64,000 bases of DNA from Bacteroidota bacterium (GTDB lineage: Bacteria > Bacteroidota > Bacteroidia > Bacteroidales > JAAUTT01), in assembly GCA_030706405.1 (NCBI GenBank), contig JAUZOO010000005.1, forward strand, positions 124,001-188,000. Reading direction: 5' to 3'. The translations under genes were made by a program, and so were the position numbers. Below are positions 9,749 through 18,271 of this stretch, in pieces. The notes beneath the pieces were generated by a model. That model saw only the letters and a list, made by a program, of their open reading frames with translations. It was not told the DNA's origin and searched no databases. Every line of letters begins with the position of its first letter. Within the stretch, counting starts at the first letter, position 1.

Positions 9749-12115
9749 CTACTCAGAGACTAATTGCTCAAACCCATGGCCAGACTTGTCGGCATTGAGT
9801 TTCGAAACAGCCGCAGAGTAACCGGAGTTGTTCATTTTTTGAGAGGCAAGCATTAAAAAAGGTACAGCCTCGGCGTAGTTAAAGGGTTTTATCTGTTTGC
9901 CGGTCCATTGCTTTTCTTTGGTCAAATACGGAAGAAGAAAATCCACCCCTTTCTTCAGGCTCTTGCCCGACGGGGTAGCGGCCGTCCAAAGGTTTATGTC
10001 GGTTTTTTCGGACAATGTGGCAAGCTGAAAAAACGCGTTCATCACAAATAACGAGTAGCCTAACGAAGTGGTACGGGCCAGCTCCTTCGGGAAACTGCCG
10101 TTGTTAACCATCTCCTCGTCGAGTCGTTTAATGGCACTTTTACAAATTTCGTTGGCTAAATCTTTCTTTTCAAGAAAAAGTGCATAACCCAGTCGTTGAG
10201 CATCGTACCAAACGCCATGGTTATTGCTTGCTTTCATCTCGGCAATGCCATTCGGACTGGTTTGCATCCAGTTTAAAAACTCCGAGATCCAGATTTTCAT
10301 ACCTGTTTCATCAGCACTTGTCCAGGCTTTTGAGTTTCGAATTAAACCGATAGCGTCCGTCACCTTGATAAACCCACGAGTTTCGAGAACGCCTTCGCCT
10401 CGTCCGTCGTTTTTACCGCTCACGGCCTGCCCAAAATTTACGTTGGGGTTCATCCGGGTTTCGGGAGACAAGAACCATGTGCGGATAAGAAATGTAGCCC
10501 TGTCGGCATATTTTTCGTTACCCGAAAAATAATACGCTAACGACAATATTTCGACATCTCTGGTCATATCTCCCATTTCCGTTTTATCTTTTATATCCTT
10601 AATGGCAGGGTTACGTTCACCATCCTTACGGATATAAGGCAAGCCGTTTGGAGTGTTCGGATTGGGCCAAAAATAAGGGGCAAGGCTCATATAATCGTGT
10701 TTATCGCCGCTTGCAGGCAACTGAGTTTTGTTCGTCACCGAGTAAGGGCCGGAATTCAAAGACTTATCTGCCTGTTTTAATAAATTACGATAAGCTTCAA
10801 CGGCCTGTTTATCGCCCTGTTTTATCTTTTGTAAGGATGCGGCGAGTATTTTACTGTCCAGCAAAAAAACGCGAGCTGTTGGTACATTGCTTTCATCCAG
10901 AAATAACGGTTTCTTCTCCTCAAGCTTTTTCGACCGCAGAAGTGCTTCCAAATAATAATAATCGGCATAGTTCAGGGGAACGTCAACCTCGCTGTTCATG
11001 GGTTTGGAACCGGTGCTGTGGATTAGCAAAAAGCCTTTATTCTGACCGATTGGCGAGCGATAGAAAACGGTAAGGCTACTCATAATTTTATCGGCAATGG
11101 ACCGGTAATTATCTTCTTTCGAATATTGAGACAGCTCGTAAAAAGCCGAGGCCATCACTGCCGCAGCCGAAGCATCACGGGGTTCGTTAGGTATTCCGGG
11201 CGCGTTGAAGTCCCAGTAGGCAACCAAATCCTTGGGCATTGTCGGATTTTTCAGGATAAACCGGGCAATGTTTTCGGCGTGCTTAAGGAACGAGATGTCG
11301 TGTGTTTCGCGGTAGCACATGGTGTATCCGTAAAGTCCCCAGCCCTGGCCGCGTGCCCAGGCCGATTCGTTGGCATACCCCTGGTGTGTGGTCTTTTTAA
11401 TGACATTTCCGGTAATACTGTCGTAATCAACCACGTGATACGAGCTGAAATCGGCACGAAAATGATTTTTCATGGTGGTTTTGGCGTGGCTCACCGCAAT
11501 TTTATAGAACGACGAATCGCCGGTTAGCCGGGTGGCAGCAAACAATAATTCAAGATTCATCATGTTGTCGATAATCACCGGGTTGGCCCATTTTTCGCGA
11601 CTGTGGTCCCACGAACGGATACAGCCGGTTTTAGGGTTAAAACGCGTAGCCAGCGTTCGGGCCGAGCGGATAATTACGTTACGATAAGCGGTGTCGTGCG
11701 TGATGCGATACCCGGTTCCAAAGCTGCAATACACCTTAAAACCCATGTCGTGCGTTTTACCGTTCCACTTTTCGTTTTCGATGGATGCGGTAAATTCTCG
11801 GGCTTTCTGCAACCACTCGGGCTTTCCGGTATATTCGTACAAAAACCACAAAACACCGGGAAAGAAACCACTGGTCCAGTCGCGGGCAGGCACCATAACA
11901 AGATTTCCCGACGCGTCGAGTGTCCGTGGCGAAACAACCTCAGGCTTTTTCAAATTCTGAGAATTGGCATTCCATTGATTTTTTGCTGTTTGAACCTCCT
12001 GAAGCATCACGCGGGTTTGCGCTTCGGCGTCGGAAAATATTTTTTTAATGTCCTGAGCCTGTGAATTAATCTGCCAGAACAGCAAAACAGAAATGGATAA
12101 AAACTTGAATGTCAT
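9749..12115 (-). CDS. Fusion: GH88 unsaturated glucuronyl hydrolase + PL38-like alginate lyase-family domain
   Basis: Two enzymes in one secreted chain of 788 residues. After a signal peptide, residues about 25-400 are a GH88 (alpha/alpha)6 barrel that takes unsaturated uronic acid off lyase products: WTSGFFPGVLW, the HDMGF Asp (about 122), the VIIDNMMNLELL Asp (about 182), YANESAWARGQGWGLYG and RDASAAAV. After a short linker, residues about 415-785 form an alginate lyase-superfamily barrel close to PL38, with YFWPNP, the NNHG catalytic Asn-His, and a Tyr in SLGYSLF. Only one signal peptide exists, so both domains travel together. A free PL38-like gene lies two genes away. Lyase plus product-clearing hydrolase in one chain suggests coupled action on a glucuronic-acid-containing chain. 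Domain families are clear; the substrate is inferred. Confidence 0.85.
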   Translation of the reverse strand: MTFKFLSISVLLFWQINSQAQDIKKIFSDAEAQTRVMLQEVQTAKNQWNANSQNLKKPEVVSPRTLDASGNLVMVPARDWTSGFFPGVLWFLYEYTGKPEWLQKAREFTASIENEKWNGKTHDMGFKVYCSFGTGYRITHDTAYRNVIIRSARTLATRFNPKTGCIRSWDHSREKWANPVIIDNMMNLELLFAATRLTGDSSFYKIAVSHAKTTMKNHFRADFSSYHVVDYDSITGNVIKKTTHQGYANESAWARGQGWGLYGYTMCYRETHDISFLKHAENIARFILKNPTMPKDLVAYWDFNAPGIPNEPRDASAAAVMASAFYELSQYSKEDNYRSIADKIMSSLTVFYRSPIGQNKGFLLIHSTGSKPMNSEVDVPLNYADYYYLEALLRSKKLEEKKPLFLDESNVPTARVFLLDSKILAASLQKIKQGDKQAVEAYRNLLKQADKSLNSGPYSVTNKTQLPASGDKHDYMSLAPYFWPNPNTPNGLPYIRKDGERNPAIKDIKDKTEMGDMTRDVEILSLAYYFSGNEKYADRATFLIRTWFLSPETRMNPNVNFGQAVSGKNDGRGEGVLETRGFIKVTDAIGLIRNSKAWTSADETGMKIWISEFLNWMQTSPNGIAEMKASNNHGVWYDAQRLGYALFLEKKDLANEICKSAIKRLDEEMVNNGSFPKELARTTSLGYSLFVMNAFFQLATLSEKTDINLWTAATPSGKSLKKGVDFLLPYLTKEKQWTGKQIKPFNYAEAVPFLMLASQKMNNSGYSAAVSKLNADKSGHGFEQLVSE

Positions 12116-12157
12116 ATATGTGTATATTAATTTAATACTATTGTTGTAGAATCAAAT

Positions 12158-12192
12158 AACCACTCCTAACCACTCCTTTAAAAGGAGGGGGA
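12158..12192. repeat. Intergenic repeat, copy 2
   Basis: Second copy of the 35-base element seen at 9701-9735, in the same orientation, just in front of the GH88-PL38 gene. The core CACTCCTTTAAAAGGAGGGG contains the palindrome CTCCTTTAAAAGGAG (nearly perfect), so the RNA can form a small hairpin. The copy is more symmetrical than copy 1. It lies between the GH29 stop at 12219 and the next gene's ATG at 12115. Confidence 0.6.
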
Positions 12193-12218
12193 ATCTTCCT
12201 CCGAAGCTTAATTTCCTC

Positions 12219-14093
12219 CTACTTCGTAAGGGGAACCAATTCTATCTCAATAAGTTTCATCAACTCTGACTTTTTAATTTCGGCAGGTTCGAGGCAAAGC
12301 TCGTGCGAGCCTGCGGATAAGGAAAACGTTCCCAAATCAACTGTAACAACATCGCCTGCTTTGGTTTTCGATTGAACAGGAACCGTCTTCACCACTTTTT
12401 TATCCGATAAAAATTTCACCGTGCCTTCACCCTCCGGAGAGCTCGCATATTTCAGCGAAACCTTATAAGTTACCGGAGCACTAAACCTTACCGTCCAGTT
12501 AACCTTCTGATCTTTGGATTTCCAATTTTCTACAAAATATTTATTGGTCTTTCCATCGCCATATTTAAAGCCTTTTCCTTGTAAATTAGCATCAAATGCC
12601 AGCAACCGGTTGACCGAACTTCCGGACAACAACCGCACGGTATCGGCCACAATCGCGCCCTGCATTTCAAGCACAACAACCGAACTTACTGCATCCGGGG
12701 CTTTGGAAGGAAGGGCAATACTAATGTCGAGTGGATTTACACGCTTAACAGTGAGTAACTTTTGGGCAGCATCAGTAAGCAAATAAGCCTTTTTAACCTT
12801 GCTTTTTAAACCTCCAACTACCAGGCTTCCATTGGATGGCCAGTTAAACACCTGAAGAAACAGCTTTTCGCCCTTACGCGTAACAACGCCCCAGCTTTGC
12901 AACGCCAACGGCGATTTCGTCGTCCCATAGATGCTTTCGCTGTTTTTATCCATCCATTTACCGATACCGGTGAGAATTTCGAGATCTTTGGGGTCCATTT
13001 GCCCGTTGCCCATGGGCCCGATATTCATCAGCAGGTTACCTCCGCGGGAAGCAGCATTGGCCATAAGTTTTATAAAGAAAGCGGCAGACTTATGGCTCTT
13101 GTCGAACTTATGATATCCGTACGATTCGTTGGTGGTAGGGATGGCTTCCCAATCGCCGGTCACCGGGAAAAACTCGGCAGGACGGTCGGCTGTATTTTTA
13201 TAATCGCCCATCATTGCTTGCGGACTACGGGCAAGGCGTCCGTTAACCACCACGTTGGGGTCGGTTTCACGAATAGCTTTCAGAATGCGAATATTTTCAG
13301 AGAGCGGGAGTTTACCCGGCGTATCGAACCACAGGATGTCGGGATGGTATTTGGTGAGCAGTTCCTTAATCTGCGGAATAGCCTTTTCATCGACATATTT
13401 CACGGCTTTGGGCAGCAATTCGGGATGCGCATCGAACCAATTGGCACCGCCAAATAAGCCGAGGTCGCCTCCCGGATTTTTATATTCCCAGTCGTTACCC
13501 GGTGCATCGGGATGTTCCCAATCGAACGCATGCGAATAATAAAAACCAAACTTTACACCGTATTTTTTGCAGGCGGCAGCAAGTTCGGCCATCGGATCGC
13601 GTTTAAACGGAGTCTGTTCATGAATATTAAAATCGGAGATAACGGAAGGGTACATGGCAAACCCATCGTGATGCTTGGCAGTAATCACAAAATAGCGCAT
13701 TCCGGCATTTTTAGCAGCCAATATCCATTCGTCGGCATTAAATTTTACCGGATTGAACTGGTGGGCCAAATCGAGGTATTCGGCACGGGTAATTTTTTCT
13801 TTCCGCATGAGGTGTTCGGCATAACCGTTCACAGGTTTACCTTTCCATTCGCCGGCAGGCAACGAATAAATGCCCCAGTGCACAAACATCCCGAAACGGG
13901 CTTCGCGCCACCAGGCGAGTCGCTGGTCTACGTTTTTCATCGAAGCTGTCCACCAACCGTTGAGGGCTTCGTCAACAGCCTGCTGATCGCGTTTTTTAGC
14001 GCGGTTAAACATTTCGGAGTCTTCATCGCCCTGAGCCCATACGGATGAACCCATAAAAACCATCAGGCCAATAAATAAATATAATTTCTTCAT
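12219..14093 (-). CDS. GH29 alpha-L-fucosidase with extra C-terminal beta-sandwich, copy 2
   Basis: Second GH29 fucosidase, 624 residues, exported by an N-terminal signal peptide (ends near SVWAQ). The barrel carries MFVHWGIYSLPAGEW and VITAKHHDGFAM; the nucleophile Asp is in DILWFDTPG at about residue 256, the standard form of the motif. Compared with copy 1 it has about 140 more residues at the C-terminus (from about VADTVRLL), which look like a beta-sandwich carbohydrate-binding or structural domain. The two copies are clearly related but far from identical, so they probably serve different fucose linkages. It sits between the PL38-like lyase and the GH88-PL38 fusion. Confidence 0.92.
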   Translation of the reverse strand: MKKLYLFIGLMVFMGSSVWAQGDEDSEMFNRAKKRDQQAVDEALNGWWTASMKNVDQRLAWWREARFGMFVHWGIYSLPAGEWKGKPVNGYAEHLMRKEKITRAEYLDLAHQFNPVKFNADEWILAAKNAGMRYFVITAKHHDGFAMYPSVISDFNIHEQTPFKRDPMAELAAACKKYGVKFGFYYSHAFDWEHPDAPGNDWEYKNPGGDLGLFGGANWFDAHPELLPKAVKYVDEKAIPQIKELLTKYHPDILWFDTPGKLPLSENIRILKAIRETDPNVVVNGRLARSPQAMMGDYKNTADRPAEFFPVTGDWEAIPTTNESYGYHKFDKSHKSAAFFIKLMANAASRGGNLLMNIGPMGNGQMDPKDLEILTGIGKWMDKNSESIYGTTKSPLALQSWGVVTRKGEKLFLQVFNWPSNGSLVVGGLKSKVKKAYLLTDAAQKLLTVKRVNPLDISIALPSKAPDAVSSVVVLEMQGAIVADTVRLLSGSSVNRLLAFDANLQGKGFKYGDGKTNKYFVENWKSKDQKVNWTVRFSAPVTYKVSLKYASSPEGEGTVKFLSDKKVVKTVPVQSKTKAGDVVTVDLGTFSLSAGSHELCLEPAEIKKSELMKLIEIELVPLTK

Positions 14094-14120
14094 TTTAAGG
14101 TTTGTTTAGTATTTTTCAGA

Positions 14121-15293
14121 TTATTCTATCCAAAGAAGCGGATTACGTACCGGGAAATTCCGAATCACTTCTTCAACTTTTGGGAAGTGATCGAGCGATT
14201 TCCAACGTTCAAACCACTGGCGATTTTGGTAGGCTTTTGCCCCAAATACGAGAAAAGTCTGGGCTATGGGCCAGTTTTCCCAATACATCACATCGGCAGG
14301 CAAAGGCCATTTCGATTTATCGGCAACATACGGGAAAAGATATTCAATGCCTTTGCGGATGCACTTTCCATCGGGTGTTGTATAGTTCCACAGATCGTGA
14401 TTTTTATCGGAAAGAATCTGGCAAAGCGTAGTCATGGCATCGAGGTTAAAAATGGAATAGCCATAGGGCTTGGTGCGTTTAAGTTCGAGCGGAAAACTAC
14501 CATCGGCAGCCATCTGCGAGGGTAACAGCACCTCTTTATAGCGGTTGCGGCAAAAATCGAGCAACGTCTCATCTCCGGTCAAACGGGCAAAACAAGCCGC
14601 CTGCATTGTAAAACAGGTTCCGTGATTATTAGCGGCATTCATCTCATCCTTGCCATAAGGATGGGTAGTGAGCCATTTAAGATACTCGGCAAACCACGAT
14701 TTTATGGCTACCAGCAACGATTTATCGAAACAGGATGCGTTTTGCATGGCAAGAATTCCCTGAACTACATCCATCAGCTGAATGGTATCGATGATGCCAA
14801 TACCACGCCCGGTAAAACGCCCCTTGATGGCCTGGGCATAGTTTAATGACGGGTTCATGCGGGTTACAGAATCTACAAACCAGGCGTTAAGATGTACGAG
14901 GGCTGCTTTCACGTATTTTTCGTTGCCGGTAATTTTATAGGCCGAAGCCAGCGCCCCGACAATCTGGCTGAAACGGATCACTGCCTGACGGTGTGCCACA
15001 AAATTTCCGGGATTGGTCATGCCATCGCGCTGAATGTAGGGGCCATCGGGATTTTTAGGGTCGGGCCACCAGTAATCGCCTTCGGAATAAAAATCGTGCT
15101 TGCCACCTGCACTCCGATCGCACCTGAACATGGTGATTGTTTCGGGAACCATTTTCGATGCCTCATCAGCCTTGAGGATCGTTTCCTTTTTCAATACCTG
15201 AACCATTTCGCGATAAAATAGCGAACCCGAAGGTTTTGCGAAACAGGGTACGATCGAGAGTACAAGCCAACCAACTAAAAAAAATCGTTTCAT
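14121..15293 (-). CDS. PL38-like lyase (alginate lyase superfamily), stand-alone
   Basis: Secreted (alpha/alpha)-barrel lyase related to the second half of the GH88-PL38 fusion. Shared signatures include KHDF/KHDY, WWPDP versus YFWPNP, TRMNPSLNYAQA, a GRG turn, the NNHG catalytic Asn-His (EMNAANNHG) and Tyr in PYGYSIFN after LKRT. PL38 members are known to cut beta-1,4-glucuronan; alginate lyase-like proteins of this superfamily act on several polyuronides. The ATG at 15293 (MKRFFLVGWLVLS) gives a proper signal peptide and is preferred over an in-frame ATG at 15311. The length of about 390 residues is that of a single domain. The close paralogue next door makes a shared substrate likely. Confidence 0.8.
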   Translation of the reverse strand: MKRFFLVGWLVLSIVPCFAKPSGSLFYREMVQVLKKETILKADEASKMVPETITMFRCDRSAGGKHDFYSEGDYWWPDPKNPDGPYIQRDGMTNPGNFVAHRQAVIRFSQIVGALASAYKITGNEKYVKAALVHLNAWFVDSVTRMNPSLNYAQAIKGRFTGRGIGIIDTIQLMDVVQGILAMQNASCFDKSLLVAIKSWFAEYLKWLTTHPYGKDEMNAANNHGTCFTMQAACFARLTGDETLLDFCRNRYKEVLLPSQMAADGSFPLELKRTKPYGYSIFNLDAMTTLCQILSDKNHDLWNYTTPDGKCIRKGIEYLFPYVADKSKWPLPADVMYWENWPIAQTFLVFGAKAYQNRQWFERWKSLDHFPKVEEVIRNFPVRNPLLWIE

Positions 15294-15330
15294 TTTATTA
15301 CAATATATCATTCATTATAAATCAATTAAT

Positions 15331-15382
15331 CGTGACCGGCACGCGTTACAAACGCGCGCCAGCTAAAACGCACGCCAGCTAA
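15331..15382. repeat. GC-rich palindrome plus 16-base tandem repeat
   Basis: Between the PL38-like and GH95 genes lies a GC-rich island in AT-rich spacer. It contains an inverted repeat, GGCACGCGTT-aca-AACGCGCGCC (10-base arms, one mismatch), whose right arm runs into two 16-base direct repeats, AACGCGCGCCAGCTAA and AACGCACGCCAGCTAA (15 of 16 identical). It resembles the REP-like palindromes scattered between genes in Bacteroidota, but no transposase is present. Role unknown; mRNA stabilisation or an old REP element are both possible. Confidence 0.6.
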
Positions 15383-15396
15383 GATTTAAACTTCAT

Positions 15397-17961
15397 TCAA
15401 AGCGGAACAATCGTGTATCGTTTTCCCTTCTCAGTTTTGAAATCTATTTCATATGCCTTGTAAACAGGCACCTCCATAAGTGATTGTTTATTATTTTTTA
15501 CGGTTTCCGTTACCGGATTCGTGTTGTAGAACGGATTAACATTTTCGCCCGTTGCAGACACAAAAGTCGTTTCAACCACTTTAACGGGTACGCGGGTACG
15601 AATGCGGCAGTTCCCGCCAAGACCTGAATATATCAAGGCTTTGGTAAAATATCCCTTATCCCAGACAATATCAACCTGAAAACCTCCGCGAGCTCTTAAC
15701 CCGTTTATGCTTCCTGTTTTCCAATCCGAAGGCAGTGCCGGCAAAAGGCTGATAAGCCCGTCGTGACTTTGCAGCAGCATTTCGGTGATACCGGCTGTTC
15801 CACCAAAATTCCCGTCAATCTGAAATGGCGGATGGGCATCGAACAGGTTGGGATAAGTACCGCCACCTTTAGCTGAATCGCTTTTGGGTCCGATGTAATT
15901 AAGCCCGGCTTTCAAAATTTTAAAGGCATGGTCGCCGTCTTCGAGCCTCGACCACCAGTTTATTTTCCAAGCCATCGACCATCCGGTGCTCACATCGCCA
16001 CGGTGAATGAGCGATTGTTTGGCCGCAGCCGCCAGCGCGGGCGTCCGGCGCGGACTGATCTGGTTGCCGGGATATAATCCGAACAGATGCGACAGATGCC
16101 GGTGATTATCCTTTGGATCGTCCCAATCCATAAACCACTCCTGCAATTGCCCGTACTGCCCGATATGATAAGGGTACAGCCGTTTTAACGAAGCTTGCAA
16201 CCGGGCTTTAAATTCGGGTTCGATATTCAGAATTTCGAGCATACGAATACTGTTCGTAAACAAATCACGAGTTATGGCGATGTCCATGGTAGTTGCCATG
16301 CTCACTTCCCCAACCTTACCATCAACTTTGAAGGTATTTTCGGGCGAAGTTGCCGGATTAGTCACAAGATACCCGTCGGGCCCGTCAACGAGCCATCCCA
16401 GAAGGAATTGGGAAGCGCCTTTCATCAACGGCCAAGCCTTTTCGCGAAGGAACTTTTCGTCGCCGGTATATTCGAAATGACGGTAAAGATCCTGACACAG
16501 CCATGCACCGGCCATGAGCCAGCACGACCAGCGCGGCGCTCCTTTGGGATCCCACTTTTCGCCTCCCGGAGGACTAGTTTTTGCCCATATATCGGAATTG
16601 TGATGGGCGCACCAACCATCGAGGTTATAGTTTATTTTAGCTGTTTTGGCTCCGTTTTTTGCCATATCTTCCAGAAACGACAGCAACGGGGCATGGCATT
16701 CCGAAAGGTTCGTATTTTCGGCCAGCCAGTAATTCATCTCGGTATTGATGTTGGTGGTGTAATTGCTTCCCCAGGGCGGCTGAACGTGGTCGTTCCATAT
16801 CCCCTGAAGATTGGCCGGAAGCTTTTGGTCGCGCGAACTGGCAATAAGCAGATAACGACCATATTGATAATACAAAGCGAACAACTGATTGTCAACACCG
16901 CCTTTATTCAGTCGAAGCATCCGCTCGTCAACCGGGAGTTTTACGGCTTCGGCCTCTACGCCTAAGTTAAAGCTCACTCGGTTAAACAATTTTTGATAAT
17001 CTGCCAGATGAACGGTTTTAAGCTGAATGTAGGTCTTTTGGTAAGCTGCATCCAAGTTGGCAGACGCTTCAACCGACGGATCTTTGCCCTGTAACCCGGG
17101 CGATTTATCGAAGCCATTGTAGCTGGTAGCATCCGAAAGGTATAACGTAACTTTGTCGGCACCGGAAACCACGAGCTTATTGCCCGACAGGCTCACCTTT
17201 CCGCCGATATTCTTAATTTTTAAATGAATCTCGAAGTTTGTGCCTTCACCGTTCACATCATCGTACCCCACCTGAACCGGCTCGTACGTGCGGTTAGCCA
17301 CGTAGTTAGGTGCTTTTCCTCGCAGTATAAGGTAATCATTCCCTTTCGGGATAATTTTATAACGGAGTTTACTGGTTATCCATGTTTCGAAAGATACAGA
17401 GCCTTTTTTGCTACCCGAAAGTTCAACCACCATCACCTTATCCGGGAAACTGATGAATGACTCGCGGTTGAACTGGTTGCCAGAAGCCTGGTAACGTACC
17501 GATGTTGTTGCGTTCTGGATATTCAAATCGCGGTAATAACCCGTTACAGCCGAATCAGGCAGGTTCATGCGGATAAAGAGGTCGCCCATGGGAAGATAAC
17601 GGGCAGAGTATGGTCCGTGAATTTGCCGCCATACCTGTGCAGCCTTAATGTAGTCGCCCTGATTGACTGCCGCACGGGTTTGCTTTAAAATTTCGGGGCC
17701 ATCGGCATTGTTTCCGTCAACCGGAGCTCCCGACCATAAGGTAATATCATTAAGCTGATAGCGTTCGGTAACCACGCCACCAAAAACCATGGCGCCGGTT
17801 TTGCCATTTCCCAGCGGAAGTGCTTCTTCCCAGATAGTTGCCGGACGGTTGTACCATAATTTCAGGTTCGGGTCGGTATTCTTTTGCGCTTGAGAAGATG
17901 CACTCCCGACCGAAATAAGCCCGCCAAACAATAAAGTGCAATATGTTAACAATGTTTTCAT
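15397..17961 (-). CDS. GH95 alpha-L-fucosidase/alpha-L-galactosidase
   Basis: Inverting GH95 enzyme that removes alpha-1,2-linked fucose or, in some pectin loci, L-galactose. All family parts are present in 854 residues: signal peptide, N-terminal beta domain opening with [19 protein letters not shown], helical barrel with the water-activating Asn residues in NINTEMNYW (about 405), the acid Glu in [10 protein letters not shown] (about 537) and the Asp in QIDGNFGG (about 715), and a C-terminal beta domain. The ATG sits directly after the decayed sulfatase fragment, so the leader of this gene is made of relic DNA. Which of the two substrates is used cannot be decided from the visible motifs. 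Confidence 0.93.
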   Translation of the reverse strand: MKTLLTYCTLLFGGLISVGSASSQAQKNTDPNLKLWYNRPATIWEEALPLGNGKTGAMVFGGVVTERYQLNDITLWSGAPVDGNNADGPEILKQTRAAVNQGDYIKAAQVWRQIHGPYSARYLPMGDLFIRMNLPDSAVTGYYRDLNIQNATTSVRYQASGNQFNRESFISFPDKVMVVELSGSKKGSVSFETWITSKLRYKIIPKGNDYLILRGKAPNYVANRTYEPVQVGYDDVNGEGTNFEIHLKIKNIGGKVSLSGNKLVVSGADKVTLYLSDATSYNGFDKSPGLQGKDPSVEASANLDAAYQKTYIQLKTVHLADYQKLFNRVSFNLGVEAEAVKLPVDERMLRLNKGGVDNQLFALYYQYGRYLLIASSRDQKLPANLQGIWNDHVQPPWGSNYTTNINTEMNYWLAENTNLSECHAPLLSFLEDMAKNGAKTAKINYNLDGWCAHHNSDIWAKTSPPGGEKWDPKGAPRWSCWLMAGAWLCQDLYRHFEYTGDEKFLREKAWPLMKGASQFLLGWLVDGPDGYLVTNPATSPENTFKVDGKVGEVSMATTMDIAITRDLFTNSIRMLEILNIEPEFKARLQASLKRLYPYHIGQYGQLQEWFMDWDDPKDNHRHLSHLFGLYPGNQISPRRTPALAAAAKQSLIHRGDVSTGWSMAWKINWWSRLEDGDHAFKILKAGLNYIGPKSDSAKGGGTYPNLFDAHPPFQIDGNFGGTAGITEMLLQSHDGLISLLPALPSDWKTGSINGLRARGGFQVDIVWDKGYFTKALIYSGLGGNCRIRTRVPVKVVETTFVSATGENVNPFYNTNPVTETVKNNKQSLMEVPVYKAYEIDFKTEKGKRYTIVPL

Positions 17962-18155
17962 AAAATCTTTGTATTTAATATTTTCCCCGCGTTGGGCGGA
18001 TATATTGAGTCCTTATTACAACAGGAAACATCGCCATAGCCCAAATCGTCGGCAAGGATTAACACGATATTGGGTTTACCACCGTCTTAACCAATCCAAC
18101 ACAATTCAAAATTGGGAATTGCAGAAATGGTAAAAAAGAGGTAACGCTTTTTCAT
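17958..18155 (-). pseudogene. Relic of a sulfatase N-terminus
   Basis: Reading the minus strand from an ATG at 18155 gives a signal-like start (MKKRYLFFTISAIP), an in-frame TAA at 18087-18089, and then KPNIVLILADDLGYGDVSC, the N-terminal signature of type I sulfatases with the calcium-binding Asp pair. Similarity fades near 18000, where relatives continue toward the CxPSR formylglycine site; nothing of that remains. The frame runs into a TGA that overlaps the GH95 start. The rest of a normal sulfatase (about 450 residues) is gone, so this is a deletion remnant. The 116 bases upstream of it (18156-18271) show no further gene that I can recognise. Confidence 0.8.
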
Positions 18156-18271
18156 CTGTTCAAATTTTGTTTACTAAGGTCAGATGGAATATCCCTGATG
18201 TTAAAATCTGATCATTCCGTTGGTGTTTACCAATCATGGACATTTCATAGTAGTTAATGGTTAGATGTAGT

